Below are positions 28,616-37,981 of a stretch of 64,000 nucleotides of DNA, piece after piece. Numbering within the stretch: position 1 is the stretch's first letter; each line of letters starts with the position of its first letter. A program made the position numbers and the translations under genes. A model generated the notes under the pieces. The model was given only the letters and a program-made list of their open reading frames with translations, searched no databases and had not been told where the DNA came from. Source of the stretch: Halovibrio variabilis (GTDB lineage Bacteria; Pseudomonadota; Gammaproteobacteria; Pseudomonadales; Halomonadaceae); assembly GCF_007991175.1 (NCBI RefSeq), contig NZ_BJXV01000020.1, forward strand, positions 25,859-89,858, read 5' to 3'.

Positions 28616-28931
28616 AGGGACAGAGCCTCTCTAATGTGAGATAGGCAGGGTAGTGAGAAAAACGATTGAGTCGCTGCGTTGCTCTCTGATCACCTGCCAA
28701 TTGATACGTAGCTCGCTGGGTAATCGGCCAAACTAATACCTTAATGTAACATATCTTGCCAATAACGGGACACCGTAGGGCGTTATGTTTGCGGCGGCCC
28801 TCTCGTGTCGTTGGTGTGAAAAGTCGGGGTTAATGATCGACGTTTTGCGGGTAGTAGCCTAAACTATATTGCGTTGCAGCATCATCGCTTTCGGGTCCTG
28901 ATGCCTGTGCATCAACCCAATGGGGGAACCT
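28616..28931. other. Non-coding region between divergent lipA and the DUF3141 gene
   Basis: This stretch holds no ORF I would support. It must contain the promoters of lipA (minus) and the DUF3141 gene (plus). A possible -10 (tatatt, 28865-28870) lies in front of the latter but with a poor -35, so I do not mark a promoter. The ribosome site gggggaa is at 28922-28928. Confidence 0.5.
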
Positions 28932-31427
28932 ATGAACTTTCTCACCAATCCATTGCTTGCCGCTACCGCTATTACAGACGGATGGTCAAAGCAACAAAAT
29001 GGTCACTCTACCCTTCCCGGTAGCGCAGCGCTCGCGTCGCTGTTTGATCCATTCGGATTTGGCCGTGCGGCTTTCGATTACTGGCGCGACAGCGCCGAGC
29101 GCAGCATTCTGTACTTGGATGTCATGCGCGAGCGAGGCAATCAATATCTTGAGCACATGGAGCAAACCAAGCCTAATGTGCTGGGGTTCGATACTGAAGT
29201 GTTAGTGGACGGTCGGACGCTGCCGCGCCCAACCAACTACGAGCTATTGCGTGTATTGCCCCATGAAGGTACTGAAATCGATCAGCAAAAACGGCCCTTT
29301 GTGGTGGTCGACCCGCGCGCAGGGCACGGGCCAGGGATTGGCGGTTTTAAACCTGACAGCGAGTTGGGCGTAGCGCTCAAAGCGGGTCACCCCTGTTATT
29401 TCATTGGTTTTTTGCCGTTTCCAGAGCCGGGGCAAACCGTCGAGGATGTGGTTGAGTCGGAAGTCGCTTTCTTGCGCCACGTGATTGAGCTTCATCCAGA
29501 GACGTCCGAAAAACCCATGGTGGTAGGTAACTGTCAGGCGGGCTGGCAGCTGATGATGGCCGCTGCCTTAGAGCCGGACGTTTTCGGTCCTATTCTGATT
29601 GCCGGGGCCCCGCTTTCCTACTGGGCGGGCGAACACGGCAAAGCGCCTATGCGCTACACCGGTGGCATGGCCGGGGGCAGTTGGATTACCGCGCTCACCA
29701 GCGATATTGGCAATGGCCAGTTCGATGGCGCATGGCTGGTGCAGAATTTTGAGCGCCTCAACCCGGCCAATACCCATTGGAAAAAGCAGTATCACCTCTA
29801 CGACAATATCGACACGGAAGCGGGTCGCTACCTTGAGTTCGAGCGCTGGTGGGGCGGCCACGTTGTCTTGGGGGGAGAAGAAATCCAGTATATCGTCGAT
29901 AACTTGTTTATCGGCAACCGGTTATCCACCGCGCAACTGGTCACTCACGATGGGCGTCGCATTGACCTGCGCAATGTGCGCTCGCCAGTGGTGGTGTTTT
30001 GTTCGCGTGGCGATGACATTACCCCGCCGCCACAAGCGCTGGGCTGGGTTCGCGATCTTTATGAAGACGTAGATGACATTGTCGCCAATGAACAAACCAT
30101 CGTGTATTGCATGCACGATACGACCGGGCACTTAGGTATTTTTGTCTCGGGCAGTGTCTCGCGCAAAGAGCACACTGAGTTCACGGCGAATATGGATTAT
30201 ATCGACGTGTTACCGCCGGGTTTATACGAAACCTCGGTGACCAAGGCCGGAACGGGCGAAGACGCCGAGCTGTACGAGCGCGATTACCTGCTTGAGTTCA
30301 CGCCGCGTAATTTCGAAGAACTCGACCAGGAAGTGAAGCATAAACCGGAAGATGATCGCCGCTTTGCCACCGTAGCGCGTATTTCAGAAATTAACCTTGG
30401 TATGTATCGGCTCTTTCTTCAGCCCTGGCTAAAAGCCACTATGACGCCAGAGGCCGCTCGTTGGATTCGCCGCATGCACCCCATCCGTTTGGGCTACAAG
30501 CTGTTGTCTGACCGCAATCCGCTGTCTGTGCCATTGCCGGTAATGGCGGATGCTGTGCGCAAAAATCGCCATCCCGTGTCACAAGACAATGTGTTCAAAA
30601 CGTTTGAGAGCATGGGGTCTGACCAGCTGGTCGCTAGCTTGAACGCGATGCGTGACCTGCGCGACGCCAATACCGAAAAAATGTTTATGGATATTTACGG
30701 CCAGCCGCTTCTACAGGCGGCCGTTGGCCTGCATGGCGATGCGCACGTGCATCGGCGGCGTCCGGGCGCCGAGCCTGAGCGTCGTCGCTTTGTTGAGCAG
30801 CGCCAGGAAGAATTGCGCGCTAAAATCGCCTCAGGCGGGGCTCATGAAGCCGTCATGCGCTCGCTGATTTATGTCTTGGGCGGTGCTCCCGCGACAGATG
30901 AGCGTAACTTCAAGCGGCTTCGTGCCTCGCGTGCAGAACTTGAGCCAGGCATCCAGCTGAGTGAGTTTAAGCGTCTAGTGCGCGAGCAGTTTTTTATTTT
31001 GAAATTGGACCGTGAAAAGGCGCTTAACTCACTGCCGACATTGCTAGCGGGGCACACTAATGACGATATTGACGGCTATTTGAGCCATCTTGAGCATGTT
31101 TTTGCCGCCAGTGGTGAGCTTTCAGAGCACACCGCTGAACGCTTTGAGCAGATCAAAGCGCTGTTTGATAAGGCCAGGCCCAGCAAGCCAGCGACGTCTC
31201 AGCCAGTAACGGAGGAGGCTAGCGCAGAGCCGACAGCAGCCAAGCCCGCCGCAACGCGGCCAGCAGAAACCGCTGCAAAACCAGACGCCGCCAAGACCAC
31301 GTCTAAGACCCCGACGGACACCGAGCAAAAGGGTGAAAAAACCTCTGCCACTAACGAACCGGCAAGCGAGGAGTCGGCCAAGCCGGGTAGCGATACAGGG
31401 CGTCGAAAGGCCCCGCGTAAACGCTAA
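28932..31427 (+). CDS. DUF3141 protein, PhaC-like alpha/beta hydrolase with basic/Ala tail
   Basis: Large protein of about 831 residues. The start at 28932 is chosen because GGGGGAA is 5 bp upstream; an ATG 12 bp earlier lacks a site. The first 420 residues resemble polyhydroxyalkanoate synthase: a helical N-terminus with DYWRDSAERSILYLDVMRERG, then a hydrolase core with PFVVVDPRAGHGPGIGGF and a nucleophile box VGNCQAGW in which Cys takes the nucleophile place, as in PhaC. Candidate acid and His follow in FCSRGDDITPP and DTTGHLGIF. Residues 420-730 are helical and DUF3141-specific. The last 85 residues are a Pro-, Ala-, Lys-rich tail ending in RRKAPRKR, as in granule-associated proteins. It stands alone with its own terminator. 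Activity is unproven. Confidence 0.85.
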   Translation: MNFLTNPLLAATAITDGWSKQQNGHSTLPGSAALASLFDPFGFGRAAFDYWRDSAERSILYLDVMRERGNQYLEHMEQTKPNVLGFDTEVLVDGRTLPRPTNYELLRVLPHEGTEIDQQKRPFVVVDPRAGHGPGIGGFKPDSELGVALKAGHPCYFIGFLPFPEPGQTVEDVVESEVAFLRHVIELHPETSEKPMVVGNCQAGWQLMMAAALEPDVFGPILIAGAPLSYWAGEHGKAPMRYTGGMAGGSWITALTSDIGNGQFDGAWLVQNFERLNPANTHWKKQYHLYDNIDTEAGRYLEFERWWGGHVVLGGEEIQYIVDNLFIGNRLSTAQLVTHDGRRIDLRNVRSPVVVFCSRGDDITPPPQALGWVRDLYEDVDDIVANEQTIVYCMHDTTGHLGIFVSGSVSRKEHTEFTANMDYIDVLPPGLYETSVTKAGTGEDAELYERDYLLEFTPRNFEELDQEVKHKPEDDRRFATVARISEINLGMYRLFLQPWLKATMTPEAARWIRRMHPIRLGYKLLSDRNPLSVPLPVMADAVRKNRHPVSQDNVFKTFESMGSDQLVASLNAMRDLRDANTEKMFMDIYGQPLLQAAVGLHGDAHVHRRRPGAEPERRRFVEQRQEELRAKIASGGAHEAVMRSLIYVLGGAPATDERNFKRLRASRAELEPGIQLSEFKRLVREQFFILKLDREKALNSLPTLLAGHTNDDIDGYLSHLEHVFAASGELSEHTAERFEQIKALFDKARPSKPATSQPVTEEASAEPTAAKPAATRPAETAAKPDAAKTTSKTPTDTEQKGEKTSATNEPASEESAKPGSDTGRRKAPRKR

Positions 31428-31457
31428 AAAAGCACCTGAGACAGTACGTTAGCTTCA

Positions 31458-31492
31458 AGCGCCCCCGCCTATTAGGCGGGGGCGCTTTGTTT
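31458..31492 (+). terminator. Terminator after the DUF3141 gene
   Basis: A 13-bp stem agcgcccccgcct/aggcgggggcgct (31458-31470 and 31474-31486) with a 3-nt loop is followed by ttgtttg, 31 bp after the stop. Confidence 0.8.
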
Positions 31493-31597
31493 GTTACAGC
31501 ACCTTATGGGTTGCTGTAACGCCAGTGGCAGTCTAGTGTCTAGCTACTCTTTATCTGAAATCTGAGGATTATTGCCGCTACTGGGTTGCCACTGGCG
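31493..31597. other. Structured non-coding segment before topA
   Basis: Two inverted repeats lie in series: gttacagca/tgctgtaac (31493-31501 and 31512-31520) and cgccagtggca/tgccactggcg (31520-31530 and 31587-31597). The rest of the 31428-31732 gap has no ORF; topA's ribosome site gtggag is at 31722-31727. A leader or small RNA is possible but unproven. Confidence 0.4.
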
Positions 31598-31732
31598 CTT
31601 AGCCAAGGGCTGGGGTAGGGTAGGCGCATTTTTTTCATTCGTATCTTGCAAACGGGCTGTTTTATCCCAACGATACGACACCGAATTCAGAGCACGCGCT
31701 AGACAGTCCGTGCATTAGGAAAGTGGAGCACT

Positions 31733-34360
31733 ATGGGCAAGTCACTGGTCATCGTCGAGTCGCCAGCGAAAGCGAAGACGATTAATAAATATCTCGGCAA
31801 CGATTTCATCGTGAAGTCGAGCGTGGGTCACATCCGTGACCTGCCGACCAGCGGCTCAGGTAAGGCAGCCTCCGATCCCAAGGAGCGCGCTCGCCAGGCC
31901 GCAGCGACACGCAAGATGTCGGCGGAAGAGAAGCTAGAGAGTAAAAAGCGCAAAAGCCAAGATCAGTTGATTCGGCGTATGGGCATAGACCCCGATAACG
32001 GCTGGGAAGCACGCTACGAAGTGTTGCCGGGAAAAGAGAAAGTCGTCGCTGAACTGAAAAAACTGGCTGAGAAAGCCGATGCCGTCTATCTCGCGACGGA
32101 TTTGGACCGCGAAGGGGAAGCCATTGCTTGGCACCTACGCGAGACCATTGGCGGCGATGACAGTCGCTACAAGCGCGTGGTGTTTAATGAAATCACCAAA
32201 AACGCTATCCAGGACGCGTTCAAAGCCCCGGGTACGCTAAATATTCCCCGGGTAGAAGCGCAGCAAGCCAGGCGCTTTCTGGATCGTGTCGTGGGCTTTA
32301 TGCTTTCGCCTTTGCTGTGGGCGAAAGTGGCGCGTGGGCTGTCAGCTGGGCGTGTGCAATCCGTTGCGGTGCGCCTGATTGTCGAGCGTGAGCGTGAAAT
32401 TCGCGCTTTTATCCCTGAAGAATTCTGGGACGTAAACGCCGATCTGGTCTCGCCAGACGGTGAGCTCGTGCGGTTTGCCTTGGTGCGACAAGACGGTAAA
32501 GCCTTTCGGCCCACGTCTGAAAAAGACACCCTGGCGCGTATCGAACAGTTGCGAAAAGCCAAACTGGCGATTACCTCTCGGGAAGACAAGCCCACCAGCT
32601 CTAAACCTACCGCTCCCTTCATTACCTCAACGCTGCAGCAGGCCGCCAGTGGCCGGTTAGGGTTTTCGGTTAAGAAAACCATGACCATGGCCCAGCGGCT
32701 TTACGAGGCGGGTTACATCACCTATATGCGTACCGACTCCACTAACTTGTCGAAAGACGCGGTGGAAGGTGCACGCAGCTATATTGGTGAAGAGTTTGGT
32801 GAGCGCTACCTGCCCGAAGCGCCTAATCGCTACAGCAGTAAAGAGAGTGCCCAAGAGGCTCATGAGGCGATTCGCCCATCGAGCGTCGAGCGTAAAGCCG
32901 CCGATTTGGCGGGTATGGAACGTGATGCCGAACGTCTGTATGAGCTGATCTGGCGCCAGTTCTTGGCCTGCCAAATGACGCCGGCCCAATACCTATCGAG
33001 CACGCTCAGTGTCGAGGTTGATGGCTACGAGCTGCGCGCGAAAGGCCGGGTGCTTAAGTTTGATGGTTACACCCGGGTAATGAAGCCCGGCGGTAAGAAC
33101 GAAGATCAGAGCCTGCCCGACCTGCCCAAGGGCACGCCGATGGCGCTGGAAGCGCTTGATCCTCAGCAACACTTTACCAAACCGTCACCGCGTTACACCG
33201 AAGCAAGCTTGGTCAAAGAGCTTGAGAAGCAGGGCATCGGCCGACCTTCTACTTACGCCTCGATTATCTCGACCATTCAAGATCGCGGCTACGTAAAGTT
33301 GGAAAACCGCCGCTTTTATGCCGAAAAACTGGGTGATATCGTCACTGAGCGGCTAAAAGAGTCTTTCCCTGATTTGATGGACTTCTCGTTCACGGCGCGG
33401 ATGGAAGATAGCCTGGATGAAGTCGCCGAAGGCGAGCGTAACTGGCGCGCATTGCTCGATGCCTTCTATGGCGAATTTCGTGAGGAACTTGCCAAAGCGG
33501 AAAGCGAAGACGGTATGCGGCCCAACCAGCCGGTGCCGACGAACATCGACTGCCCGACCTGCGGGCGTCATATGCAAATTCGGACGGCATCGACGGGGGT
33601 GTTCCTGGGCTGTAGCGGCTATAATCTGCCGCCAAAAGAGCGCTGCAAGACCACCATCGACCTTATTCCTGGCGAAGAAGCCGTTGCGGAAGACGCCGAT
33701 GAAGAAGCCGAAGCCATTGCGCTACGTGCCAAGCGCCGCTGCCCCAAATGCGGCACGGCAATGGATAACTATCTGATTGACGAGACGCGTAAGCTGCACA
33801 TCTGTGGTGATAGTCCCGATTGTGACGGCTACGAGGTCGAAAGCGGAAAATTCAAGATTAAGGGCTACGAAGGCCCGGTGATCGAGTGTGACAAGTGCGG
33901 TTCTGAAATGCAGTTGAAATCAGGCCGTTTTGGTAAATATTTTGGGTGTACCAACAGCGAATGCAAAAACACCCGCAAGTTACTGAAAAGCGGGGAAGTC
34001 GCGCCGCCCAAAATGGACCCTATTCCGATGCCGGAGCTGGCCTGTCAGAAAGTTGATGACCATTACGTGCTGCGGGATGGAGCGAGTGGGCTATTTTTGG
34101 CAGCCAGCAAATTCCCTAAAAATCGTGAAACACGGCCGCCGCTGGTAAAAGAGCTGAAGGCGCATGCCGATGAGCTACCTGAGAAGTACCACTTTATTCT
34201 CAAAGCGCCCAGCGAAGACCCGGACGGTCGTCCCGCGCAAATCCGTTATTCGCGTAAGAGTAAAGAGCAGTACGTGATGACTGATGAAGAGGGCAAAGCG
34301 ACCGGTTGGAAAGCCATGTTTGATGCCGGTAAATGGCACGTGGAGGATAAGCGTAAGTGA
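31733..34360 (+). CDS. topA: DNA topoisomerase I
   Basis: Type IA topoisomerase of 875 residues that relaxes negative supercoils. The TOPRIM domain starts [18 protein letters not shown] and has [13 protein letters not shown]; the catalytic Tyr331 is in YITYMRTDS. The C-terminus carries several four-Cys zinc ribbons ([27 protein letters not shown]), then a tail of basic residues. Length and layout match E. coli TopA. A GTGA overlap leads into the next gene. Confidence 0.97.
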   Translation: MGKSLVIVESPAKAKTINKYLGNDFIVKSSVGHIRDLPTSGSGKAASDPKERARQAAATRKMSAEEKLESKKRKSQDQLIRRMGIDPDNGWEARYEVLPGKEKVVAELKKLAEKADAVYLATDLDREGEAIAWHLRETIGGDDSRYKRVVFNEITKNAIQDAFKAPGTLNIPRVEAQQARRFLDRVVGFMLSPLLWAKVARGLSAGRVQSVAVRLIVEREREIRAFIPEEFWDVNADLVSPDGELVRFALVRQDGKAFRPTSEKDTLARIEQLRKAKLAITSREDKPTSSKPTAPFITSTLQQAASGRLGFSVKKTMTMAQRLYEAGYITYMRTDSTNLSKDAVEGARSYIGEEFGERYLPEAPNRYSSKESAQEAHEAIRPSSVERKAADLAGMERDAERLYELIWRQFLACQMTPAQYLSSTLSVEVDGYELRAKGRVLKFDGYTRVMKPGGKNEDQSLPDLPKGTPMALEALDPQQHFTKPSPRYTEASLVKELEKQGIGRPSTYASIISTIQDRGYVKLENRRFYAEKLGDIVTERLKESFPDLMDFSFTARMEDSLDEVAEGERNWRALLDAFYGEFREELAKAESEDGMRPNQPVPTNIDCPTCGRHMQIRTASTGVFLGCSGYNLPPKERCKTTIDLIPGEEAVAEDADEEAEAIALRAKRRCPKCGTAMDNYLIDETRKLHICGDSPDCDGYEVESGKFKIKGYEGPVIECDKCGSEMQLKSGRFGKYFGCTNSECKNTRKLLKSGEVAPPKMDPIPMPELACQKVDDHYVLRDGASGLFLAASKFPKNRETRPPLVKELKAHADELPEKYHFILKAPSEDPDGRPAQIRYSRKSKEQYVMTDEEGKATGWKAMFDAGKWHVEDKRK

Positions 34361-34818
34361 GTGCACGGTCACGAACCAACCAATTGCTTTATCAAGCTGA
34401 GCTACTCGTCGCGTTGCCCATAGGCGAGGATGAACACACCCAGTCGCGGCAAATGGCGCTGGAGGAGAGCGCCTTGGCACTGTTTGAGCTGGCGCTGGAA
34501 TCGTTGCTGCGTGAGGTCACCGAGCATGCCCGCTTAGCGGAGCACCGTTGGACCGTTTTACTTGCCCAAGACGGTCCCGAGCTGGCGGAGTTGCAGCGCC
34601 TTCGCGATTTGAAAGCGCAGCCAGAGAGCTGGTTGAATTGGCTAGCCGTTCAATTAGAGCGTTTGCATAGCGATGAAGGCGCTGCACGGCGTACGGTGCA
34701 AAACCCGGCTATGATTGCAGTAGGTAGCCAAACCAGCTTGCGCCAGCAGCTGCTGGATAACCTTCAGGCTGCCAAGCATGAGATAGGCGCCCTGCGCGAA
34801 ACCAGTCAGGAGTGGTAA
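34357..34818 (+). CDS. DUF6586 family helical protein
   Basis: Protein of 153 residues, almost all helical and acidic, that begins with GTG inside the topA stop codon. The gene follows topA here as a homologue does in Pseudomonas (the PA3011-PA3010 neighbourhood), so a link to topoisomerase or to cell-cycle control is plausible. No motif points to enzymatic activity and the function is unknown. Trp and Leu heptads suggest a helical bundle. Confidence 0.8.
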   Translation: MSARSRTNQLLYQAELLVALPIGEDEHTQSRQMALEESALALFELALESLLREVTEHARLAEHRWTVLLAQDGPELAELQRLRDLKAQPESWLNWLAVQLERLHSDEGAARRTVQNPAMIAVGSQTSLRQQLLDNLQAAKHEIGALRETSQEW

Positions 34819-34869
34819 TAGAGTGCCCTAACGGCATCCGCGCAGTTAAGCACTTAGGAAAGGAGAAGC

Positions 34870-35337
34870 ATGATGCGCTATAACCAAGTGAAGGATTTAA
34901 TTGAATGGGCTGCGGGCTTTCACGCGCGAATGGCACGCCAATACAGTGAAGCGGCTGACAATGCCGATAATGAGCGTTTACAAATGGTGTTGACCTACTT
35001 AGCCAGCCGTGAGTTAAAAATGAAAACAGGCCTTGACGATCTGTTTCAAGATGATTCTGGGCATACTGAAGTAATGGAAACATGGTTCGATGATTCAAAA
35101 GACTTCCCCCAGCCACCAGAGCTGGACAAGCTGGCGGAACAGGCGGTAGCTGGCTCGATTGAAGAGGTGATGAAGACAGTAACCACGGCTCACCAACGTT
35201 TACAAGAACTTTATGAGCGTCGTGCGGAACGCGCAAAAATTGAGCCTGAGGAGGAGTTTTTTACCTCGTTGGCAAACGGACATAATGCTGAAATACGCCA
35301 CATCATGGCGAGCATTGAAGAATTGCAAGGCGTTTGA
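34870..35337 (+). CDS. Small helical protein, possibly ferritin-like
   Basis: Protein of 155 residues made almost wholly of helices. The pattern FHARMARQYSEAADNADNERLQMVLTYL and a later AEIRHIMASIEEL resemble the helix pairs of ferritin-like or DUF2383-type proteins, but I cannot place clear metal ligands in all four helices. GGAG precedes the ATG. It lies 51 bp after the DUF6586 gene and may share its transcript. No family is claimed. Confidence 0.65.
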   Translation: MMRYNQVKDLIEWAAGFHARMARQYSEAADNADNERLQMVLTYLASRELKMKTGLDDLFQDDSGHTEVMETWFDDSKDFPQPPELDKLAEQAVAGSIEEVMKTVTTAHQRLQELYERRAERAKIEPEEEFFTSLANGHNAEIRHIMASIEELQGV

Positions 35338-35476
35338 TTCGCACCACCCTGTTATTAGCCTGCTTTTTCGCTGTACGTATGACGAAATGACTAACGGCGA
35401 ACGTGGGAATAAGGTATAACAGCGACTAGATATACCTAGTCGATTCACCACAGGCTAATTTGTTTCGAGAGCTATC

Positions 35477-36106
35477 ATGATTCCTGTCAATCGCCGCCGT
35501 TTTTTAGCCATGGCGCTGAGTCTGCCAGCCGTTGCCAGTGCGGCCGTCAATGTACCTAGTCTGGCGGGCGGTGCGGACCTGGTGGAAACAATGCTGGCCC
35601 GTGCGCCTGTGCCACGCCATAGTAACGAGTTATGGGTGTTGGTGGATGACCAAGAGGCAGCGCTGAGTGTGTTTAGGGGCAACGCGCTGGTAGAGCGCTT
35701 TGTGCCCGTATCATTGGGCCGCTCTGGGGCCAAGACGCAGCGTATTCGCGGCGATAATGTGACCCCGCTTGGCGAGTTTCGTATCAATCGTTTTAATTAC
35801 GAAAGCCAGTGGCGTACCTTTATGAGCATTGATTATCCAACGCCACCGCACGCCCGCATGGCGCTGGAAAAAGGTATTTATTCTCAAGCTGATTATGACG
35901 ATTACTTCGATTACTACCGTCGCCATGGCTACCCACCGCAAAACACTGCCCTTGGCGGGGCAATTGGGATCCACGGCCTGGGTAGCGCAGACCCCGATAT
36001 CCATGGGCGCTATCATTGGACCCAAGGGTGTGTAGCCGTTACCAACGCGCAAATTGATCGCTTGGCAGAGCTGGTGGGTGTTGGCACTCGTGTAGTGATC
36101 CGTTAA
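35477..36106 (+). CDS. L,D-transpeptidase (YkuD domain)
   Basis: Exported protein of 209 residues. It begins with a twin-Arg-like signal (RRRFLAMALSLPAVASA). The YkuD domain spans about 48-209, with the catalytic motif as IHGLGS...RYHWTQGCVAVTN, in which His and Cys are the active residues. Such enzymes make 3-3 crosslinks in murein or attach lipoproteins to it. The gene is 211 bp upstream of the Lpp-like gene and may act on that protein. An inverted repeat cgactag/ctagtcg lies at 35423-35442 upstream. Confidence 0.9.
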   Translation: MIPVNRRRFLAMALSLPAVASAAVNVPSLAGGADLVETMLARAPVPRHSNELWVLVDDQEAALSVFRGNALVERFVPVSLGRSGAKTQRIRGDNVTPLGEFRINRFNYESQWRTFMSIDYPTPPHARMALEKGIYSQADYDDYFDYYRRHGYPPQNTALGGAIGIHGLGSADPDIHGRYHWTQGCVAVTNAQIDRLAELVGVGTRVVIR

Positions 36107-36317
36107 GCTAATGGCGTTGAAGGAAGTTCGAGGTTTTAAAGAAGTGGCTATAGACAACCGCTGTGGTCTATTATAAAACAGCGTTTGACTGCGTGCTTCA
36201 AAGCACAAGTCATTGAAAAGAACCTGCACCGCAGGTAGACAAATTTAAGCTAAGCTTTTAGTTTTATTTTTGTCATACCCTTAATGTAGTACCCAAGGAC
36301 GACTCAAGGAGAACATT

Positions 36318-36581
36318 ATGACTCTGAAAACTACTCTCAAGATGACCGCTGCTGCCGCTTCACTGGCAATTCTTGCTGGTTGTGCTTCTACCAGTGCGCT
36401 GGAAGAAGTTCGCATGACAGCAGAATCTGCACAGGCTGACGCTGCAGAAGCACGCAGCATGGCTTCACAAGCTATGAACACTGCAAACCAAGCCCAGCGC
36501 GATGCGCAGGCTGCTATGCAGATGTCTGAGCAGAACCGTGAAGAAATGAACCGTATGTTCCAGCGTTCCATGCAGAAGTAA
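36318..36581 (+). CDS. Major outer-membrane lipoprotein (Lpp/OprI type)
   Basis: Lipoprotein of 87 residues with lipobox LAILAGC near residue 22. The mature part is a single long helix of Ala-rich heptads (ESAQADAAEARSMASQAMNTANQAQ), the alanine-zipper trimer of Lpp and OprI, and it ends with Lys. In Lpp the terminal Lys is bound to diaminopimelate by an L,D-transpeptidase. AAGGAG is upstream. It is flanked by two L,D-transpeptidase genes, which is a striking context for this substrate. Homologues are among the most abundant proteins of the cell. Confidence 0.88.
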   Translation: MTLKTTLKMTAAAASLAILAGCASTSALEEVRMTAESAQADAAEARSMASQAMNTANQAQRDAQAAMQMSEQNREEMNRMFQRSMQK

Positions 36582-36716
36582 TTCTGCTTGGGCTGGCGAG
36601 AGAGCCATCGGGCTCTCTCAATAGCCGTTGGATGAAAGCTGTAGTTAGTTAAGATACCGAAAGTAGGACGTCGTTAGTTAAGACGTCGGACCCGCAGGTT
36701 TTGGCACTAGCTACGC

Positions 36717-36744
36717 AAAAAACCCCGCCTTAGCGGGGTTTTTT
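36717..36744. terminator. Bidirectional terminator between lpp-like and L,D-transpeptidase genes
   Basis: A 12-bp perfect stem aaaaaaccccgc/gcggggtttttt (36717-36728 and 36733-36744) with loop ctta has T-runs on both strands. A further hairpin gagagagcc/ggctctctc lies at 36599-36620, just after the lipoprotein stop. Confidence 0.85.
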
Positions 36745-36760
36745 GTTGCTGCGGCTTCGG

Positions 36761-37897
36761 CTAGGCGTCTTCGTCAGTGGCAGGCGTTGCGCTAAGCTTA
36801 ACCTCATTAAATAGCTCAACGGGTTCAGGTTCTGGCTTGGGGGCTTGAGGGCCGTGTAAAGCAATAAACTGGCCGTTTGGCGCTATGATGGCGCGCTGGA
36901 TCTGGTCGGCATCGATCTCAACCCCTTCCTCGGTTAGCTCAGAAACACGCTCAAGGGCGTTAAGCAGCGGCTCGAAATTACTCTCATTCTTTCTAATTTG
37001 CGGAAACGACTGCACAAACAAGGTGCCGTCGGCGGCTAAGCCTGCCTTGAATGGGGCATCCATCAGATTGACCTGTGTACCGCTCGGTAAGCGTTCGTAG
37101 AGCGATTCGATGTCTTCCGGATACATGCGGATACAGCCTCGGCTGACCCGCATTCCAACGCCATCGGGGCGGTTGGTGCCGTGAATCAGGTAGCTCGGCA
37201 TCGCCAACAAAATCGCATGTTCGCCTAAGGGATTATCCGGGCCGGGCGGCACGACGGACGGCGCAGGTTCGCCACGCTCGGCTGCCTCACGGCGCATGGA
37301 AGAGGGCGGTGCCCAGGCGGGGTCTTTAACCTTAACGGTAGTGCGGGTGATGCCCACTGGCGTTGCGAACTCTTCACGCCCGACGCTGACCGGATAGGTC
37401 TCGACGATGCCGGGTTTATCTGCGGGGTAGTAATACAGGCGCAGTTCCGACAAATTGATCACCACCCCTTCCCGCGGTGCGGGTGGCAGGATGTATTGAG
37501 CAGGAATCACCACCTCGGTACCCACGCCTGGCACCCAGAGGCTGACATCGGGATTCGCCATGCGAATCTCTTCGTAGCCAATGTTGTGACGCCGGGCGAT
37601 ATCGATCAGGGTCTGCTTGGGGTCTTTTACCACGACGGTGTAGCGCTCCCCAATCACGTCCCCGTTTTCTGGCAGGCGGAAGTGGCCGCGGGGTAGCTCA
37701 TCTCGGTCAGTCACTTGAATGGCGCTGTCGACAGCGTCGATGCTGACTTCCTGTGCTTGCTCTTGCGTCTGTTCCTGCTCTTGGCTACCTGCTTGGTCTT
37801 CCGCCGATTGCGCAAAAGCCGGGGTAGTAAGGCTGGCTGCTAGCAGCACGGCCAAACTAGTGGGCCCCAAAAGATTTAAGGTATGGCGAATGTTCAT
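36761..37897 (-). CDS. L,D-transpeptidase with LysM domain (ErfK/YbiS type)
   Basis: Exported protein of 378 residues with signal peptide (cut after TPAFA). Residues 30-60 are Glu/Gln-rich, a LysM-like segment lies at about 85-130 (YTVVVKDPKQTLIDIARRHNIGYEEIRMANPD), and the YkuD catalytic domain ends with HGTNRPDGVGMRVSRGCIRMYPED, with His and Cys as active residues. The C-terminal extension of about 100 residues is acidic. E. coli ErfK, YbiS and YcfS attach Lpp to murein and have the same plan. Its neighbour is the Lpp-like gene. It follows mfd by 84 bp on the same strand. Confidence 0.92.
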   Translation of the reverse strand: MNIRHTLNLLGPTSLAVLLAASLTTPAFAQSAEDQAGSQEQEQTQEQAQEVSIDAVDSAIQVTDRDELPRGHFRLPENGDVIGERYTVVVKDPKQTLIDIARRHNIGYEEIRMANPDVSLWVPGVGTEVVIPAQYILPPAPREGVVINLSELRLYYYPADKPGIVETYPVSVGREEFATPVGITRTTVKVKDPAWAPPSSMRREAAERGEPAPSVVPPGPDNPLGEHAILLAMPSYLIHGTNRPDGVGMRVSRGCIRMYPEDIESLYERLPSGTQVNLMDAPFKAGLAADGTLFVQSFPQIRKNESNFEPLLNALERVSELTEEGVEIDADQIQRAIIAPNGQFIALHGPQAPKPEPEPVELFNEVKLSATPATDEDA

Positions 37898-37981
37898 GGT
37901 CGTTCCTAATGTGTTAATTCAATGCTGATGGGCGTTGTGGTGACCCATAAGGCATGGCTGATAGCAAGTTTGCCCCAAGGT

